DNA of 54,721 nt from Acidimicrobiaceae bacterium (lineage in GTDB: Bacteria; Actinomycetota; Acidimicrobiia; Acidimicrobiales; Aldehydirespiratoraceae), in NCBI GenBank assembly GCA_009837445.1, contig VXTM01000047.1, forward strand, positions 136,437 through 191,157, written 5' to 3'. The notes under the pieces are model-generated. The model did no database searches. It was not told the origin of the DNA and was given only the letters and a program-made list of their open reading frames with translations. The translations under genes were made by a program, and so were the position numbers. The first letter of the stretch is position 1, and each line of letters starts with the position of its first letter. Positions 32,723-43,397 of the stretch are shown here, piece by piece.

Positions 32723-33994
32723 TCAGGCGAGCTGCCGGGTCCGGGCCATTCGGGCCGTGAACCAGGCCCCGACGGCTGCGGCCACCAGCAGCAGCGCGGC
32801 GATGCCGGAGTAGTGGCTGAGCGACTGGAAGCCGAGCCATTCCACGAACGCACCCGACGACATCCCGCCCACCGCTCCTCCGGTGATCATCACGAAGTCC
32901 GCGCCGCCCTGGACCTCCACTCGCTGGTGCACCGGGAACGAGTTGGTCAGCAGCGCGCTGCCCGCGATCAGTCCGCAGCTCCAGCCGATGCCGATCAGGG
33001 TCAGACCGCTGAACAGCCCGGCGCTGTGCTCGGGGTCGGTGTGCCCGGCCAACTCCGCGCCCACGAACAGGATCAGCCCGCCCAGGATGATGACGGTGTG
33101 CGTCCCCAGCCGGTCCACCAGCCACCCCACCACCGGTGAGAAGGCGTACATCCCGATGATGTGGAGCGAGACGACCTGGCCGATCACGGCGATGTCCTGA
33201 TCGCCGCTGGTCATGTGCAGCGGTGTGGCCGTCATGATGCCCACCATCACCATCTGGCCCACCAGCATGGCCAGAAGGGCGAGCCTGGCCGCAGGCACAG
33301 CCGCGATCCGCCGGATGACGGTCAGGGGCGACGCCGGGCGGGGCGCCTCCGAGCCGATCGTGCCGAGCACCTCAAGCGGGTCGGGGCGCATCCATGTGTG
33401 GGTGATCGCAAGTCCGGCCACGAACATCGCAGTGCCCAGCACATAGGGGCCGGAAAGCTCCGGAAGGCCGATGAAGCCCGCGAAGTCGGCGACCGGTCCC
33501 AGAGCAATGGTCGGTCCCGCGGCCGCGCCGAAGGTGGAAGCCCACACCAGCATTCCGATGGAGCGGGCCAGGCGATTGTCAGGGGCAAGATCGGCCACCG
33601 CGTAGCGGGCGGCCAGGTTGGTGGCCTGGCCTGCTCCGACCCCGATCATTCCCAGCACCACCAGCGGGTACAGGTTCAGCACGGCGGCCAGCACGGCGGC
33701 CACCGCCCCCGCTGCACCCATCGCCCACCCCGCGACCAGGCCACTCCGCCGGCCCAGGCGGGCCATGCGCCGGGACAGGGGGACCGCGGCGACCATGCTG
33801 CCGATCGACATCGAGCCCGCGGCCAGGGTGGCCAGTATCACGCTGCCGGTGATGTCTTCGGCGAGAACGGCTGAAGCCGCGAACGACGCTCCCATGGCTG
33901 CGGTCGTCGGGACGACGGCGCTCATCGCCACCGCAGTGGTGCGGCGCTGGACCGCGGCGCGGTCGTGGGTGTGTGAGGACGTCTCAGCCGTCAC
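32723..33994 (-). CDS. Major facilitator superfamily transporter
   Basis: A 423-residue, 12-helix transporter. The loop 2-3 motif appears as PLSRRMARLGRRSGLVAG and its second copy as GWLVDRLGTHTVIILGG. Glycine- and alanine-rich helices and a central cytoplasmic loop with PDPLEVLGT are present. It resembles drug/proton antiporters of the DHA type, but the substrate is unknown. The start is uncertain: GTG 33994 gives MTAETSSHTHD, ATG 33925 gives MSAVVPTTAAM, and the frame is open upstream into the divergent gene. It is convergent with thiQ; a role in thiamine export or import has no support. Confidence 0.85.
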   Translation of the reverse strand: MTAETSSHTHDRAAVQRRTTAVAMSAVVPTTAAMGASFAASAVLAEDITGSVILATLAAGSMSIGSMVAAVPLSRRMARLGRRSGLVAGWAMGAAGAVAAVLAAVLNLYPLVVLGMIGVGAGQATNLAARYAVADLAPDNRLARSIGMLVWASTFGAAAGPTIALGPVADFAGFIGLPELSGPYVLGTAMFVAGLAITHTWMRPDPLEVLGTIGSEAPRPASPLTVIRRIAAVPAARLALLAMLVGQMVMVGIMTATPLHMTSGDQDIAVIGQVVSLHIIGMYAFSPVVGWLVDRLGTHTVIILGGLILFVGAELAGHTDPEHSAGLFSGLTLIGIGWSCGLIAGSALLTNSFPVHQRVEVQGGADFVMITGGAVGGMSSGAFVEWLGFQSLSHYSGIAALLLVAAAVGAWFTARMARTRQLA

Positions 33995-34067
33995 GGGTTC
34001 GGTTTGCAATGCACGCCACCGACCGAAGCTATCGCCCTGGGGGACTGCGGGATAGCTTGGCGGAGGC

Positions 34068-34973
34068 ATGGACCTCGGATTCATCGGGCTGGGCAACATC
34101 GGTGGGCCCTGCGCCCGGCATCTCGTCGAGGCCGGGCACCGGGTGACCGTCTTCGACATCGAGGGGGGCGCAGTCGACCGGATGGTCCAGCTCGGCGCCC
34201 GAGCCGCGGGATCGACGGCCGGGGTGGCTGCGGCGAGCGAGGCCGTGTTCCTGTCGCTGCCGACCCCCGAGGCCTCCGAGGCTGTCGTGACCGGCGAGGG
34301 GGGCCTGCTGGCCGCGGGCCGCCCCGGCCTGGTCGTGGTGGACCTCTCGACCAACTCGGTGGGCATGGCCAGGCTGCTGTTCGAGCGGTGCCGTCAGGCT
34401 GGTGTCGACTACATCGACTGCCCGGTGTCCGGGGGAGCGTGGGGGGCCGAACGCGGCGATCTCGCCCTGATGCCGTCGGGCGACGAAGCCGCTTTCGCCC
34501 GTGTGCGCGACGCGCTGGTGTGCTTCGGCAAGGACAGCACCGAGTGGCTCGGGCCCTGCGGCACAGGCACCCTGGTGAAGCTGATCAACAATCAAGTGTT
34601 CCTGGTGGCCACCCAGGTGTTCGGTGAGGGATACCTGCTTGCGGCCAAGGCGGGGCTCGACATCGGCTCATTCCTCGCCGTGCTGCGAGCCAGTTCCGCG
34701 GGCCTGTACATGCCCCTGGCCGACATGATCGTCAAGCGCCAGTGGGAGTCGTCGAACTACGACCTGTCACTGGCCGAGAAGGACCTCAGGCTCGCCCTGG
34801 AGTCTGCGGCGGAGATAGGAACCCCGCTGCCCCTGACCGAGGCGGCCCATCGGGTGCTGGCCCGTTCGCTCGAGGAGGGGCTGGGCGACAAGTTCTTCAT
34901 CGGCGCGATGGAGACGCTGGAGGCTGAGGCGGGCTTCGTCGCTCCGGTCCCTCCGGACACGAACAAGTCGTGA
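34068..34973 (+). CDS. 3-hydroxyisobutyrate dehydrogenase-like NAD(P)-dependent oxidoreductase
   Basis: A 301-residue beta-hydroxyacid dehydrogenase. The Rossmann motif is LGFIGLGNIGGPCARHL (GLGxMG type). VDLSTNSVGMARLL and CPVSGGAWGAERGDLALM form the substrate-binding region. The catalytic lysine lies in GTLVKLINNQVFLVA, and a C-terminal SLAEKDLRLALESA helix is typical. It oxidises a beta-hydroxy acid or reduces an imine or tartronate semialdehyde; the substrate is unknown. A GGAGG site precedes ATG 34068. Its stop overlaps the start of the P450 gene, so the two are coupled. Confidence 0.88.
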   Translation: MDLGFIGLGNIGGPCARHLVEAGHRVTVFDIEGGAVDRMVQLGARAAGSTAGVAAASEAVFLSLPTPEASEAVVTGEGGLLAAGRPGLVVVDLSTNSVGMARLLFERCRQAGVDYIDCPVSGGAWGAERGDLALMPSGDEAAFARVRDALVCFGKDSTEWLGPCGTGTLVKLINNQVFLVATQVFGEGYLLAAKAGLDIGSFLAVLRASSAGLYMPLADMIVKRQWESSNYDLSLAEKDLRLALESAAEIGTPLPLTEAAHRVLARSLEEGLGDKFFIGAMETLEAEAGFVAPVPPDTNKS

Positions 34974-36226
34974 GCGCCGCACCCATCATCCCTGACCTCA
35001 GCAGCTACGAGACGTTCGTGAACGGCTTCCCGCACGGCGCCTTCGTGCAGCTGCGCGAGCACGCGCCGGTGTGGTGGCACGAGCCGACGGAGCGCACGCC
35101 CGACGGTGAGGGTTTCTGGTGCGTGAGCACCCATGAGCTGGTTGTCGAGGTCTTCCGGAATCCCCGGATCTATTCGTCGCACACCGGCGGCGACCGGCCC
35201 CACGGCGGCACCATGATCAACGACATGGAGATGAGCGGGAAGCTGCTCAACATGATGGACGACCCCCGCCACCAGCGCATCCGGCGGCTCGTCAGCAAGG
35301 GGTTCACCCCCAAGCGGATCGCGCGCCTGCGGGGCGAGCTCGAGGCCATCAGCGAGCGCACGCTCGACTCGGTGGCGCCCGGCCCGGGGGAGAGGGGGAC
35401 GTGCGACCTGGTGGTCGATGTGGCCGCCGAGCTTCCGCTTCAGGCCATCTGCCTGCTGCTGGGCGCGCCCGGCGAGGACCGCCACTCGCTGTGCGAATGG
35501 GTGGACATCACCTCGTCGGACTTCAGCGACGAGATACCGCGGTCGGTGCGGGCCGAGGCCAGCGTCAACCTGTTCCAGTACGGCCAGCGCCTGATCGCGG
35601 CCCGCACCGCGGAGCCCCGCGACGACCTGCTGTCGGTGGTGATCCACGCCGAGATGCCCGACGAGGACCCGCCCCGCCTCGACGGGACCGAGGTGGCGAT
35701 GTTCTGGAGCCTGCTGTTCACCGCGGGGGCCGAGACGACTCGCAAGGCGATAGCCACCGGCGTGTGGGAGCTGTCGAAGCGGCCGGAGCAGATGGAGGCC
35801 CTCAGAGCCGACCGGTCGCTCATGCCGGCCGCCGTCGAGGAGATCGTCCGCTGGACGACACCGTCGGTGTACAAGCGCCGCACCGCCACCACCGACACCG
35901 TCCTCGGCGGGCACCGGATCCGGGCCGGCGAGAAGGTGGTCGTGTGGGAGATGTCGGCCAACCGGGACGGCGCCGTGTTCGACGAGCCGTTCGAGTTCCG
36001 CATCGATCGCAGTCCCAATCCCCACGTCGGGTTCGGGCACGGGCCGCATTTCTGTCTGGGCGCAAACCTCGCCCGGCTGGAGATCGATGTGATGCTCAAC
36101 GCCGTCCTGGACCGCTGGCACGGGATCGAGACCACCGGAGAGCCGACCTGGACCCGCACCAACCGGCTCTCGGGACTCCGGACCCTGCCCATCGCATTCA
36201 CCGACCGCGCCGCCGTCGTGGTCTAG
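34970..36226 (+). CDS. Cytochrome P450
   Basis: A 418-residue bacterial P450 from GTG 34970, overlapping the previous stop by 4 bp. The I-helix is FTAGAETTRKA (acid-alcohol pair), the K-helix ExxR is EEIVRW, and the heme loop is FGHGPHFCLGANLARLE with the Cys ligand. No transmembrane segment is present, so it is soluble and needs ferredoxin partners that are not encoded nearby. The GAETTR I-helix and overall layout resemble steroid, fatty-acid or terpenoid hydroxylases such as the CYP125/142/111 groups. The neighbouring racemase-like gene acts on methyl-branched acyl-CoAs, so a sterol side chain or isoprenoid substrate is plausible. Confidence 0.93.
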   Translation: MSAAPIIPDLSSYETFVNGFPHGAFVQLREHAPVWWHEPTERTPDGEGFWCVSTHELVVEVFRNPRIYSSHTGGDRPHGGTMINDMEMSGKLLNMMDDPRHQRIRRLVSKGFTPKRIARLRGELEAISERTLDSVAPGPGERGTCDLVVDVAAELPLQAICLLLGAPGEDRHSLCEWVDITSSDFSDEIPRSVRAEASVNLFQYGQRLIAARTAEPRDDLLSVVIHAEMPDEDPPRLDGTEVAMFWSLLFTAGAETTRKAIATGVWELSKRPEQMEALRADRSLMPAAVEEIVRWTTPSVYKRRTATTDTVLGGHRIRAGEKVVVWEMSANRDGAVFDEPFEFRIDRSPNPHVGFGHGPHFCLGANLARLEIDVMLNAVLDRWHGIETTGEPTWTRTNRLSGLRTLPIAFTDRAAVVV

Positions 36227-36236
36227 ACATCGGCTC

Positions 36237-37064
36237 ATGCAAACGGCTCGCAACGGCGAGATCGAGATCGTCTACGAGACCTTCGGAAGCGACCTCAATC
36301 CGCCCCTGATCCTGCTCCACGGCCTCGGCTCCAGCATGCTCGTGTGGCCCGAGGACATGTGCGCGGGCTTCGTCGACCGGGGCTTCTTCGTGCTGCGGAT
36401 GGACCACCGCGACTCCGGCCTCTCCACCGTGCTGCCCGACGGCGCCCGCTACACCCTCGAGGACATGGCCGGCGATGCCATGGCCGTGCTCGACGCAGCC
36501 GGCTGCCGTCGGGCCATCGTCTGCGGGTACTCGCTGGGAGGCATGGTCGCCCAGGCCGCGGCCGCGGCATTCGGCGACCGGGTTGCCGGCCTCGTGTCGA
36601 TCTCGTCGCACACCGGCGAGCCCGGCGTGGGCGATCCCACTCCTGAGGCGCTTGCCGCCCTGACCGCGCCACCCGCCGCGACCATCGAAGCCCAGATCGA
36701 GGCCGACCTGGCCGGCTACCGCATCTGGTCCAACCCGGAGTGGCGCAACGAGGAGGCGGAGCGCCAGTACCTGGAGCGCAGCTACCGGCGGGCGTGGCAC
36801 CCGGGGGCGTCGCAGCGCCAGTTCAAGGCCGCGGCCCGCAGCGGCAGCCGGGCCGGAGCGCTGGGCGGGCTCGACGTGCCCGCGCTGGTGGTCCACGGCG
36901 GCATCGACACGCTGATCGGCCCCGACGCCGGCCGGCGGACCGCGGAGGTGATCCCGGGCGCGCAGTACCTGGAGATCGAGGGCATGGGCCACGAGCTGCC
37001 GCCCCAGGTGTGGGCCCCCATCATCAGCGCTGTGACCGCGTTGTCGGCCCGCATCTTCTGGTGA
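36237..37064 (+). CDS. Alpha/beta hydrolase
   Basis: A 275-residue hydrolase. [11 protein letters not shown] forms the oxyanion region, [10 protein letters not shown] the nucleophile elbow (Ser), [17 protein letters not shown] the Asp turn, and EGMGHELP the catalytic His. No signal peptide. It resembles esterases and haloperoxidase-like hydrolases; the substrate is unknown. It follows the P450 gene by 10 bp and probably belongs to the same transcript. Confidence 0.88.
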   Translation: MQTARNGEIEIVYETFGSDLNPPLILLHGLGSSMLVWPEDMCAGFVDRGFFVLRMDHRDSGLSTVLPDGARYTLEDMAGDAMAVLDAAGCRRAIVCGYSLGGMVAQAAAAAFGDRVAGLVSISSHTGEPGVGDPTPEALAALTAPPAATIEAQIEADLAGYRIWSNPEWRNEEAERQYLERSYRRAWHPGASQRQFKAAARSGSRAGALGGLDVPALVVHGGIDTLIGPDAGRRTAEVIPGAQYLEIEGMGHELPPQVWAPIISAVTALSARIFW

Positions 37065-37108
37065 GCAGCGCCTCACCCGCCGCCCCCGGACGCTCGCAGA
37101 CCCGCCCG

Positions 37109-37114
37109 TACACT
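37109..37114 (+). promoter_or_regulatory. -10 hexamer before the racemase gene
   Basis: TACACT lies 35 nt before ATG 37150 in the 85-bp gap after the hydrolase. The spacing suggests a short 5' leader, not a leaderless message. Confidence 0.35.
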
Positions 37115-37149
37115 GTCTCGCCGGAGAGGCCGAGCGGATAGGGGACGGC

Positions 37150-38292
37150 ATGGGACCGCTGACGGGAATACGGGTCATCGAGATCGCGGGCATCGGACCG
37201 GGCCCGTTCTGCGCCATGATGCTGGCCGACATGGGCGCCGACGTGGTCCGGGTCGACCGGGCCTCGGCGGTGCGCGGCGGCGACCCCGACCACCCGCCGC
37301 GGGACCTGCTCAACCGGGGAAGGCGCTCGGTCGGCGTCGACCTCAAGTCTCCCGAGGGGGTCGAGGTCGCGATGTCGCTGGTCGAGGGAGCCGACGCCCT
37401 GCTGGAGGGATTCCGGCCCGGTGTGGCCGAGCGGCTCGGGATCGGGCCTCAGGACTGCCTGAACCGCAACCCTCGCCTGGTCTACGGCCGGATGACCGGG
37501 TGGGGCCAGGAGGGCCCCTACGCCTCATCCGCGGGCCACGACCTGAACTACATCGCGCTGGCCGGCGCGTTGCACGGCATCGGCCGCCAGGGCGAAGCCC
37601 CGGTGCCGCCGCTCAACCTCGTCGGCGACTTCGGGGGCGGCGGCATGTACCTGGCCTTCGGGATGGTGTGCGCCCTGCTGGAGGCCCGAGACTCGGGCCG
37701 GGGCCAGGTGGTGGACGCGGCCATGGTCGACGGGGCGGCCTCGCTGATGACGGCCTTCTACGGGATGGCCGGCTCGGGATTCTGGTCCGAGGAGCGGGGC
37801 ACGAACATGCTCGACACCGGCGCCCACTTCTACAACGTGTACGAGACCGCCGACGGGCGCTACATCTCGCTGGGACCGATCGAGCCCCAGTTCTACGCCG
37901 AGTTGCGGGAGCGGCTCGGGCTGCACGGTCCCGAATGGGACAGCCAGATGGACCGCACCCGCTGGCCCGAACTGAAGGAGCAGTTGGCGGCGGTGATCCG
38001 CCGGCGAACCCGCGACGAGTGGTGCGACCTGCTGGAGGGAACCGACACCTGCTTCGCCCCCGTCCTGTCGCTGGCCGAGGCGCCCGAGCACGCCCACAAC
38101 CAGGAGCGGGGCACGTTCGCCGAGGTGGCCGGCGTGGTCCAGCCGACCGCGGCTCCCCGGTACAGCCGAACGCCCGGGGCGATCCGGCGCCCCCCGCCCC
38201 ACGCCGGCCAGCACACCGACGAGCTGCTGGGTGAGCTGGGCCTCGAAGCGGACGCGATCGACGCCCTGCGTGAGGTTGGAGCTGTCGCCTGA
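37150..38292 (+). CDS. mcr: Alpha-methylacyl-CoA racemase (family III CoA transferase)
   Basis: A 380-residue CaiB/BaiF-fold protein. It opens [51 protein letters not shown] contains the catalytic-type His, and [15 protein letters not shown] contains the catalytic Asp. This pair matches the racemase Mcr/AMACR rather than a true CoA transferase. It interconverts (2R)- and (2S)-methylacyl-CoAs for beta-oxidation of branched chains such as sterol side chains or phytanate. The stop overlaps the start of the PIG-L gene by one base. Confidence 0.9.
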   Translation: MGPLTGIRVIEIAGIGPGPFCAMMLADMGADVVRVDRASAVRGGDPDHPPRDLLNRGRRSVGVDLKSPEGVEVAMSLVEGADALLEGFRPGVAERLGIGPQDCLNRNPRLVYGRMTGWGQEGPYASSAGHDLNYIALAGALHGIGRQGEAPVPPLNLVGDFGGGGMYLAFGMVCALLEARDSGRGQVVDAAMVDGAASLMTAFYGMAGSGFWSEERGTNMLDTGAHFYNVYETADGRYISLGPIEPQFYAELRERLGLHGPEWDSQMDRTRWPELKEQLAAVIRRRTRDEWCDLLEGTDTCFAPVLSLAEAPEHAHNQERGTFAEVAGVVQPTAAPRYSRTPGAIRRPPPHAGQHTDELLGELGLEADAIDALREVGAVA

Positions 38293-39155
38293 TGGCGACG
38301 GCCGTCTTCTTCCACGCCCACCCCGACGACGAGGCCCTCTCTACCGGCGGCACGATGCTGCTGGCCTCCCGGGCCGGTCATCGGGTAGTGCTGGTTTGCG
38401 CCACCGACGGATCGCGGGGCGAGACGCCCGGGCTCGGAGGCTCGGAGTCGCCGACCGCCGAAGAGCTCGCGGCCATCCGGGCGGTTGAACTTCAGGCCGC
38501 GGCCGACCTGCTCGGCGTGCACCGGCTTGTGATGCTCGGCTACGGCGACTCGGGCATGCGGGACGATCCCGCCAATGAGGATCCCGACTGCTTCTGGCAG
38601 GCCGACCTCGACGAGGCCGCCGGGCGCCTGGCCGCGATCCTGACGCAGGAGCAGGCCGACTTGATCACCTGCTACGACTCCAACGGCACGTACGGGCACC
38701 CCGACCACGTGATGGTCCACCGGGTGGGGGTGCGGGCGGCCGAGCTGGCCGGCGTCGGGTTGGTCTACGAGGCGACCTTGCACCGCGACCACTTCCGTGA
38801 CTCGATGAAGGAGCTCATGCGGCTGGCCGCAGAGGCCGGCTTCGATCTCTCCGGCGACCAGGACCAGTCGGAGTTCGAAGCCGAGCTCGACGAGGGCTCC
38901 ATCGGAGTGGAGGGCGCTCGAGTCACCCACTACATCGATGTGAGTGCGACCCTCGACCGCAAGCGGGCCGCTTTCCGGGCCCACGCCTCCCAGATCCCCT
39001 CCGACTCGTTCATGGTGTCCCTCCCGGATGAGGCCTTCCAGCTGGCCTTCGGCACCGAGTGGTTCATCCGGCGGGGCCAGTCCGCCGCCGACCCCCCGGC
39101 CACCGACCTGTTCGCAGCGCTCGAGGCGCGGTCAGACCCTGCGCCCGAATCGTGA
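38292..39155 (+). CDS. PIG-L (LmbE)-family deacetylase
   Basis: A 287-residue deacetylase. The N-terminal motif is FHAHPDDEALSTGGT (HPDDE: His, Asp, Asp zinc/catalytic residues), and the second zinc His lies in NGTYGHPDHVMVHR. CATDGSRGETPG and LVMLGYGDSGM follow the Mca/MshB subfamily closely. It may act on N-acetylated sugars or mycothiol-like conjugates. The truncated Mca at the window start shows at least two such enzymes in the genome. It is coupled by one-base overlap to the racemase gene and by GTGA overlap to a small membrane protein gene. Confidence 0.88.
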   Translation: MATAVFFHAHPDDEALSTGGTMLLASRAGHRVVLVCATDGSRGETPGLGGSESPTAEELAAIRAVELQAAADLLGVHRLVMLGYGDSGMRDDPANEDPDCFWQADLDEAAGRLAAILTQEQADLITCYDSNGTYGHPDHVMVHRVGVRAAELAGVGLVYEATLHRDHFRDSMKELMRLAAEAGFDLSGDQDQSEFEAELDEGSIGVEGARVTHYIDVSATLDRKRAAFRAHASQIPSDSFMVSLPDEAFQLAFGTEWFIRRGQSAADPPATDLFAALEARSDPAPES

Positions 39156-39541
39156 GCGTCGTGGAGCCGGCCTCCGCGGTGGGCGGAGTGCACGACTGGT
39201 TCTCCTGGGTTGTGGTCGTGTCCAACGCGCTGGTCGGACTGTGGGCGCTGGGGGCCCACCGGCGCCCCCGGCTGAGGGGCCGCGCCCTGTGGGCGTCCAC
39301 CGCGGTGGCGCAGGCAACCGTCTTCGTCCAGGCCGGGCTCGGAACGTGGCTCATGGCCGCCGAGGGGCGCGACGCCGGTGAACTTCACGCCCTGTACGGG
39401 TTCTCGACGCTGGTCGCGGTCGGCATCGCCTACAGCTACCGCCACCACCTCCGCGACCGTGTCTGCCTGCTGTACGGCTGCACCGGGCTGTTCCTGATGG
39501 GTCTCGGAATCCGGGCGATGATCCTGGACTCCTTCGGCTGA
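39152..39541 (+). CDS. Small integral membrane protein
   Basis: A 129-residue protein from GTG 39152, overlapping the PIG-L stop (GTGA). It has four predicted hydrophobic helices: VVVVSNALVGLWALGAH, WASTAVAQATVFVQAGLG, LHALYGFSTLVAVGIAYSY and LLYGCTGLFLMGLGIRAM. Histidines near the ends of the helices (HDW, LHALYG) could hint at heme or metal binding, but this is speculative. I do not recognise a named family. The coupling implies joint expression with the deacetylase. Confidence 0.7.
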   Translation: MSVVEPASAVGGVHDWFSWVVVVSNALVGLWALGAHRRPRLRGRALWASTAVAQATVFVQAGLGTWLMAAEGRDAGELHALYGFSTLVAVGIAYSYRHHLRDRVCLLYGCTGLFLMGLGIRAMILDSFG

Positions 39542-39691
39542 GTCGGCCCCGCCGGCAGGGCAGCGGGCCGGTCATGCCCATCCGCGGTGCGGCGGCTCGG
39601 GTCGGCTACAAACGCAGGGGTCGGGCCGCGTGAACGTTGGAGCACGTGGCCGGTTACCGTCCGCTCTCGCAACGAAAGCGCCGGATTGAGC

Positions 39692-41371
39692 ATGTCTATG
39701 ACCACCATTGTCACCGCCGCCGATGTAGCGGCAGACCTCTACGCCGACCTCGGGCTCACGAGCGTCGACCTTCGCTACGGCCTGTCCCAGGACGAGTTGT
39801 TCACGGCAGCCATCGAGGGCGATCTGGGTCGGGTGCGCCCCGGCGGGCCCGACAGCGAGCACAAGGCCCACGCCACCGTCCTGGGCTCCGCCGGCCCGCT
39901 CATCTACTACTCGGATCCGTCCTGCACGGGTCGTCCGGTGCACGACACCTTCTGCGTGGACCGCCCGTCGATCAGTGACGAGGTGTGGTGGAAGGACGGC
40001 TTCGCTCGCTTCGAGGCGGCCGCGTTCGACCCGCTGGTGGACCGGGTCGTGGCCCACTTGAACCAGCGGCGGGCCCGGCTCTACGTGACCGACGTGTACT
40101 GCGGCGCCGACCCCGACTTCGCCGAGCCCTGCCGGTTCGTGGGCGAGTACGCCACCCACGCCTACTTCTGCAACATCATGCTGCCGGCTCGCCTCAACGG
40201 CACCGAGAAGCATCGGGAGCACGGATGGACGCTGCTGAATGTGCCGTCGTTCCGCTGCAGCCCCGACCGCGACGGCACCCTCTCGCAGCGGGCGGTGATC
40301 ATCGATATGGAGCGCCGCCTGGCTCTGGTGCTGGGGCGGGCCGACTACTGCGGCGTCAACAAGAAGACCATGTTCACGGTGATGAACTTCGTGAAGCCCG
40401 GCAAGGGGCAGCTCTCCATGCACTGCTCAGCCAACGTCGGCTCCGGCGGGGACAGTGCCATCCTCTTCGGCCTGTCGGGCACGGGCAAGACCACCCTGTC
40501 GGCCGATCCCGACCGCGACCTCATCGGCGACGACGAGCACATCTGGACCGACGCCGGGATCGCCAACTACGAGGCCGGCTGCTACGCCAAGCTGATCGAC
40601 CTCGATAAGCAGGCCGAGCCGGTAATCGCCGCGGCTTTGTCGATGAAGGGAACGCTGATCGAGAACGTCCCGCCCCTCTACGGCCGGAGCCTGGCTGACA
40701 CCCATCCCCAGGATCTGGATCTGCGGGACCGGTCGATCACTGAGAACACCCGCTTCGCCTACCCGCTGGAGTGCAATCCCCACGTGGCCCCCGGCCATCA
40801 GGGGCCGCACCCGACGACCATCGTTCTGCTCACCGCCGACGCCTTCGGGGTGCTGCCGCCGGTGGCGATCCTCGACCCTGACGAGGTGATGTACCACTTC
40901 GTCATGGGGTTCACGGCCAAGCTGGCCGGTACCGAGGTGGACGTCACCGAGCCCGCGGCCACGTTCTCGCCTTGCTTCGGGGCGCCGTTCATGGCCCGCA
41001 AGCCCGACGTCTACGCCCGGCTGCTCAGGCAGCGCATGCACGAGCACCAGGCCCGCTGCGTGCTGCTGAACACCGGCTGGTCGGGCGGCGCCTACGGCTC
41101 CGGCAGGCGCATGTCGCTGTCCGTGACTCGCCGGCTCCTCGACGCCGCCCTGTCGGGGGAGTTCGACGACGTCGACACCCGCATCCATCCCATCCTGGGG
41201 CTGAGAATGCCCGTGTCGTGCGAGGGCGTGGACGACGGGATCCTCGACCCGGGCAGCACGTGGGAGGTTCCGGACGCCTACGACGCGGCGGCGCGCCGGC
41301 TCCGGGACATGTTCCGGGCCAACTACCGCAAGCAGGGATACGCCCAGATGGGGATAGCCGCTGCGATGTGA
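39692..41371 (+). CDS. pckA: Phosphoenolpyruvate carboxykinase (ATP)
   Basis: A 559-residue ATP-type PEP carboxykinase, read from ATG 39692 (ATG 39698 is an alternative). It has VDRPSISDEVWW, the metal-binding FGLSGTGKTTLSADPDR (kinase-1a) and GDDEHIWTDAG (kinase-2), NCHxxP-like LECNPHVAPGH and FTAKLAGTE. It makes PEP from oxaloacetate with ATP for gluconeogenesis. It differs from the GTP-type enzyme typical of mycobacteria and other actinobacteria. It stands alone; the 150-bp upstream gap shows no obvious riboswitch or operator. Confidence 0.93.
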   Translation: MSMTTIVTAADVAADLYADLGLTSVDLRYGLSQDELFTAAIEGDLGRVRPGGPDSEHKAHATVLGSAGPLIYYSDPSCTGRPVHDTFCVDRPSISDEVWWKDGFARFEAAAFDPLVDRVVAHLNQRRARLYVTDVYCGADPDFAEPCRFVGEYATHAYFCNIMLPARLNGTEKHREHGWTLLNVPSFRCSPDRDGTLSQRAVIIDMERRLALVLGRADYCGVNKKTMFTVMNFVKPGKGQLSMHCSANVGSGGDSAILFGLSGTGKTTLSADPDRDLIGDDEHIWTDAGIANYEAGCYAKLIDLDKQAEPVIAAALSMKGTLIENVPPLYGRSLADTHPQDLDLRDRSITENTRFAYPLECNPHVAPGHQGPHPTTIVLLTADAFGVLPPVAILDPDEVMYHFVMGFTAKLAGTEVDVTEPAATFSPCFGAPFMARKPDVYARLLRQRMHEHQARCVLLNTGWSGGAYGSGRRMSLSVTRRLLDAALSGEFDDVDTRIHPILGLRMPVSCEGVDDGILDPGSTWEVPDAYDAAARRLRDMFRANYRKQGYAQMGIAAAM

Positions 41372-41402
41372 CGACCCGGTCGGCGGGCCGTTGAGAGACC
41401 GG

Positions 41403-41648
41403 CTAGAGCGTGGGGGTTCCCATGTCAACCTCCGAGCCCAAGCGCAGCCGGGTGGCCCTGCCGTCGACGTCGAGATCGAACTGCACTCGCTGACCTTGGC
41501 GCAGCATCCGGAAGACGGAGCCCTCCAGAGCGTCGTCGGCGAGGTCCACATCGGCGAGGTCGGCCTCGTTGACCAGCACACCGTCACCGGTTAGGGGGTC
41601 GTAGCTCTTGATGACGCCCTGCACGGCGTCCAAGGGTATCGCAGGCAT
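41403..41648 (-). CDS. Small cold-shock-domain-like protein
   Basis: An 81-residue protein from ATG 41648. GVIKSYDPLTGDGVLV is the first two strands of a cold-shock/OB domain (compare KSFxxxxGxGFI), and RQGQRVQFDLDVDGRATRLRL is the last two. The aromatic RNA-contacting residues of RNP1/RNP2 are largely missing, so nucleic acid binding is doubtful. It converges on pckA with a 31-bp gap and diverges from the DAK2 gene. The frame stays open upstream, but the ATG start gives the normal domain length. Confidence 0.65.
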   Translation of the reverse strand: MPAIPLDAVQGVIKSYDPLTGDGVLVNEADLADVDLADDALEGSVFRMLRQGQRVQFDLDVDGRATRLRLGSEVDMGTPTL

Positions 41649-41671
41649 CCGGCCGCCCTGCCACGGGTGGG

Positions 41672-41677
41672 TATCAT
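41672..41677 (+). promoter_or_regulatory. -10 hexamer, probable leaderless promoter of the DAK2-recG operon
   Basis: TATCAT, 7 nt before ATG 41685. Confidence 0.5.
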
Positions 41678-41684
41678 CGGCGCC

Positions 41685-43367
<1,683 letters not shown>

Positions 43368-43397
43368 GCCCCCGGCGGGCCTCGACCAGCGGCGCCG

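Noticed and set aside
34068..34366. In-frame N-terminal extension of the MFS transporter gene to 34366.
   Set aside because: It is antisense to the Rossmann motif of the divergent dehydrogenase, is Pro/Ser/Thr-rich, and precedes the first transmembrane helix with no known counterpart.
37115..37145. Second tRNA-like fragment (GGAGAGGCCGAGCGGATAGG) before the racemase gene.
   Set aside because: Only a D-arm-like stretch, with no cloverleaf partners.
39542..39691. Possible regulatory leader or small gene before pckA.
   Set aside because: No riboswitch signature, no open frame with good composition and no convincing promoter could be identified; nothing specific is visible in this gap.
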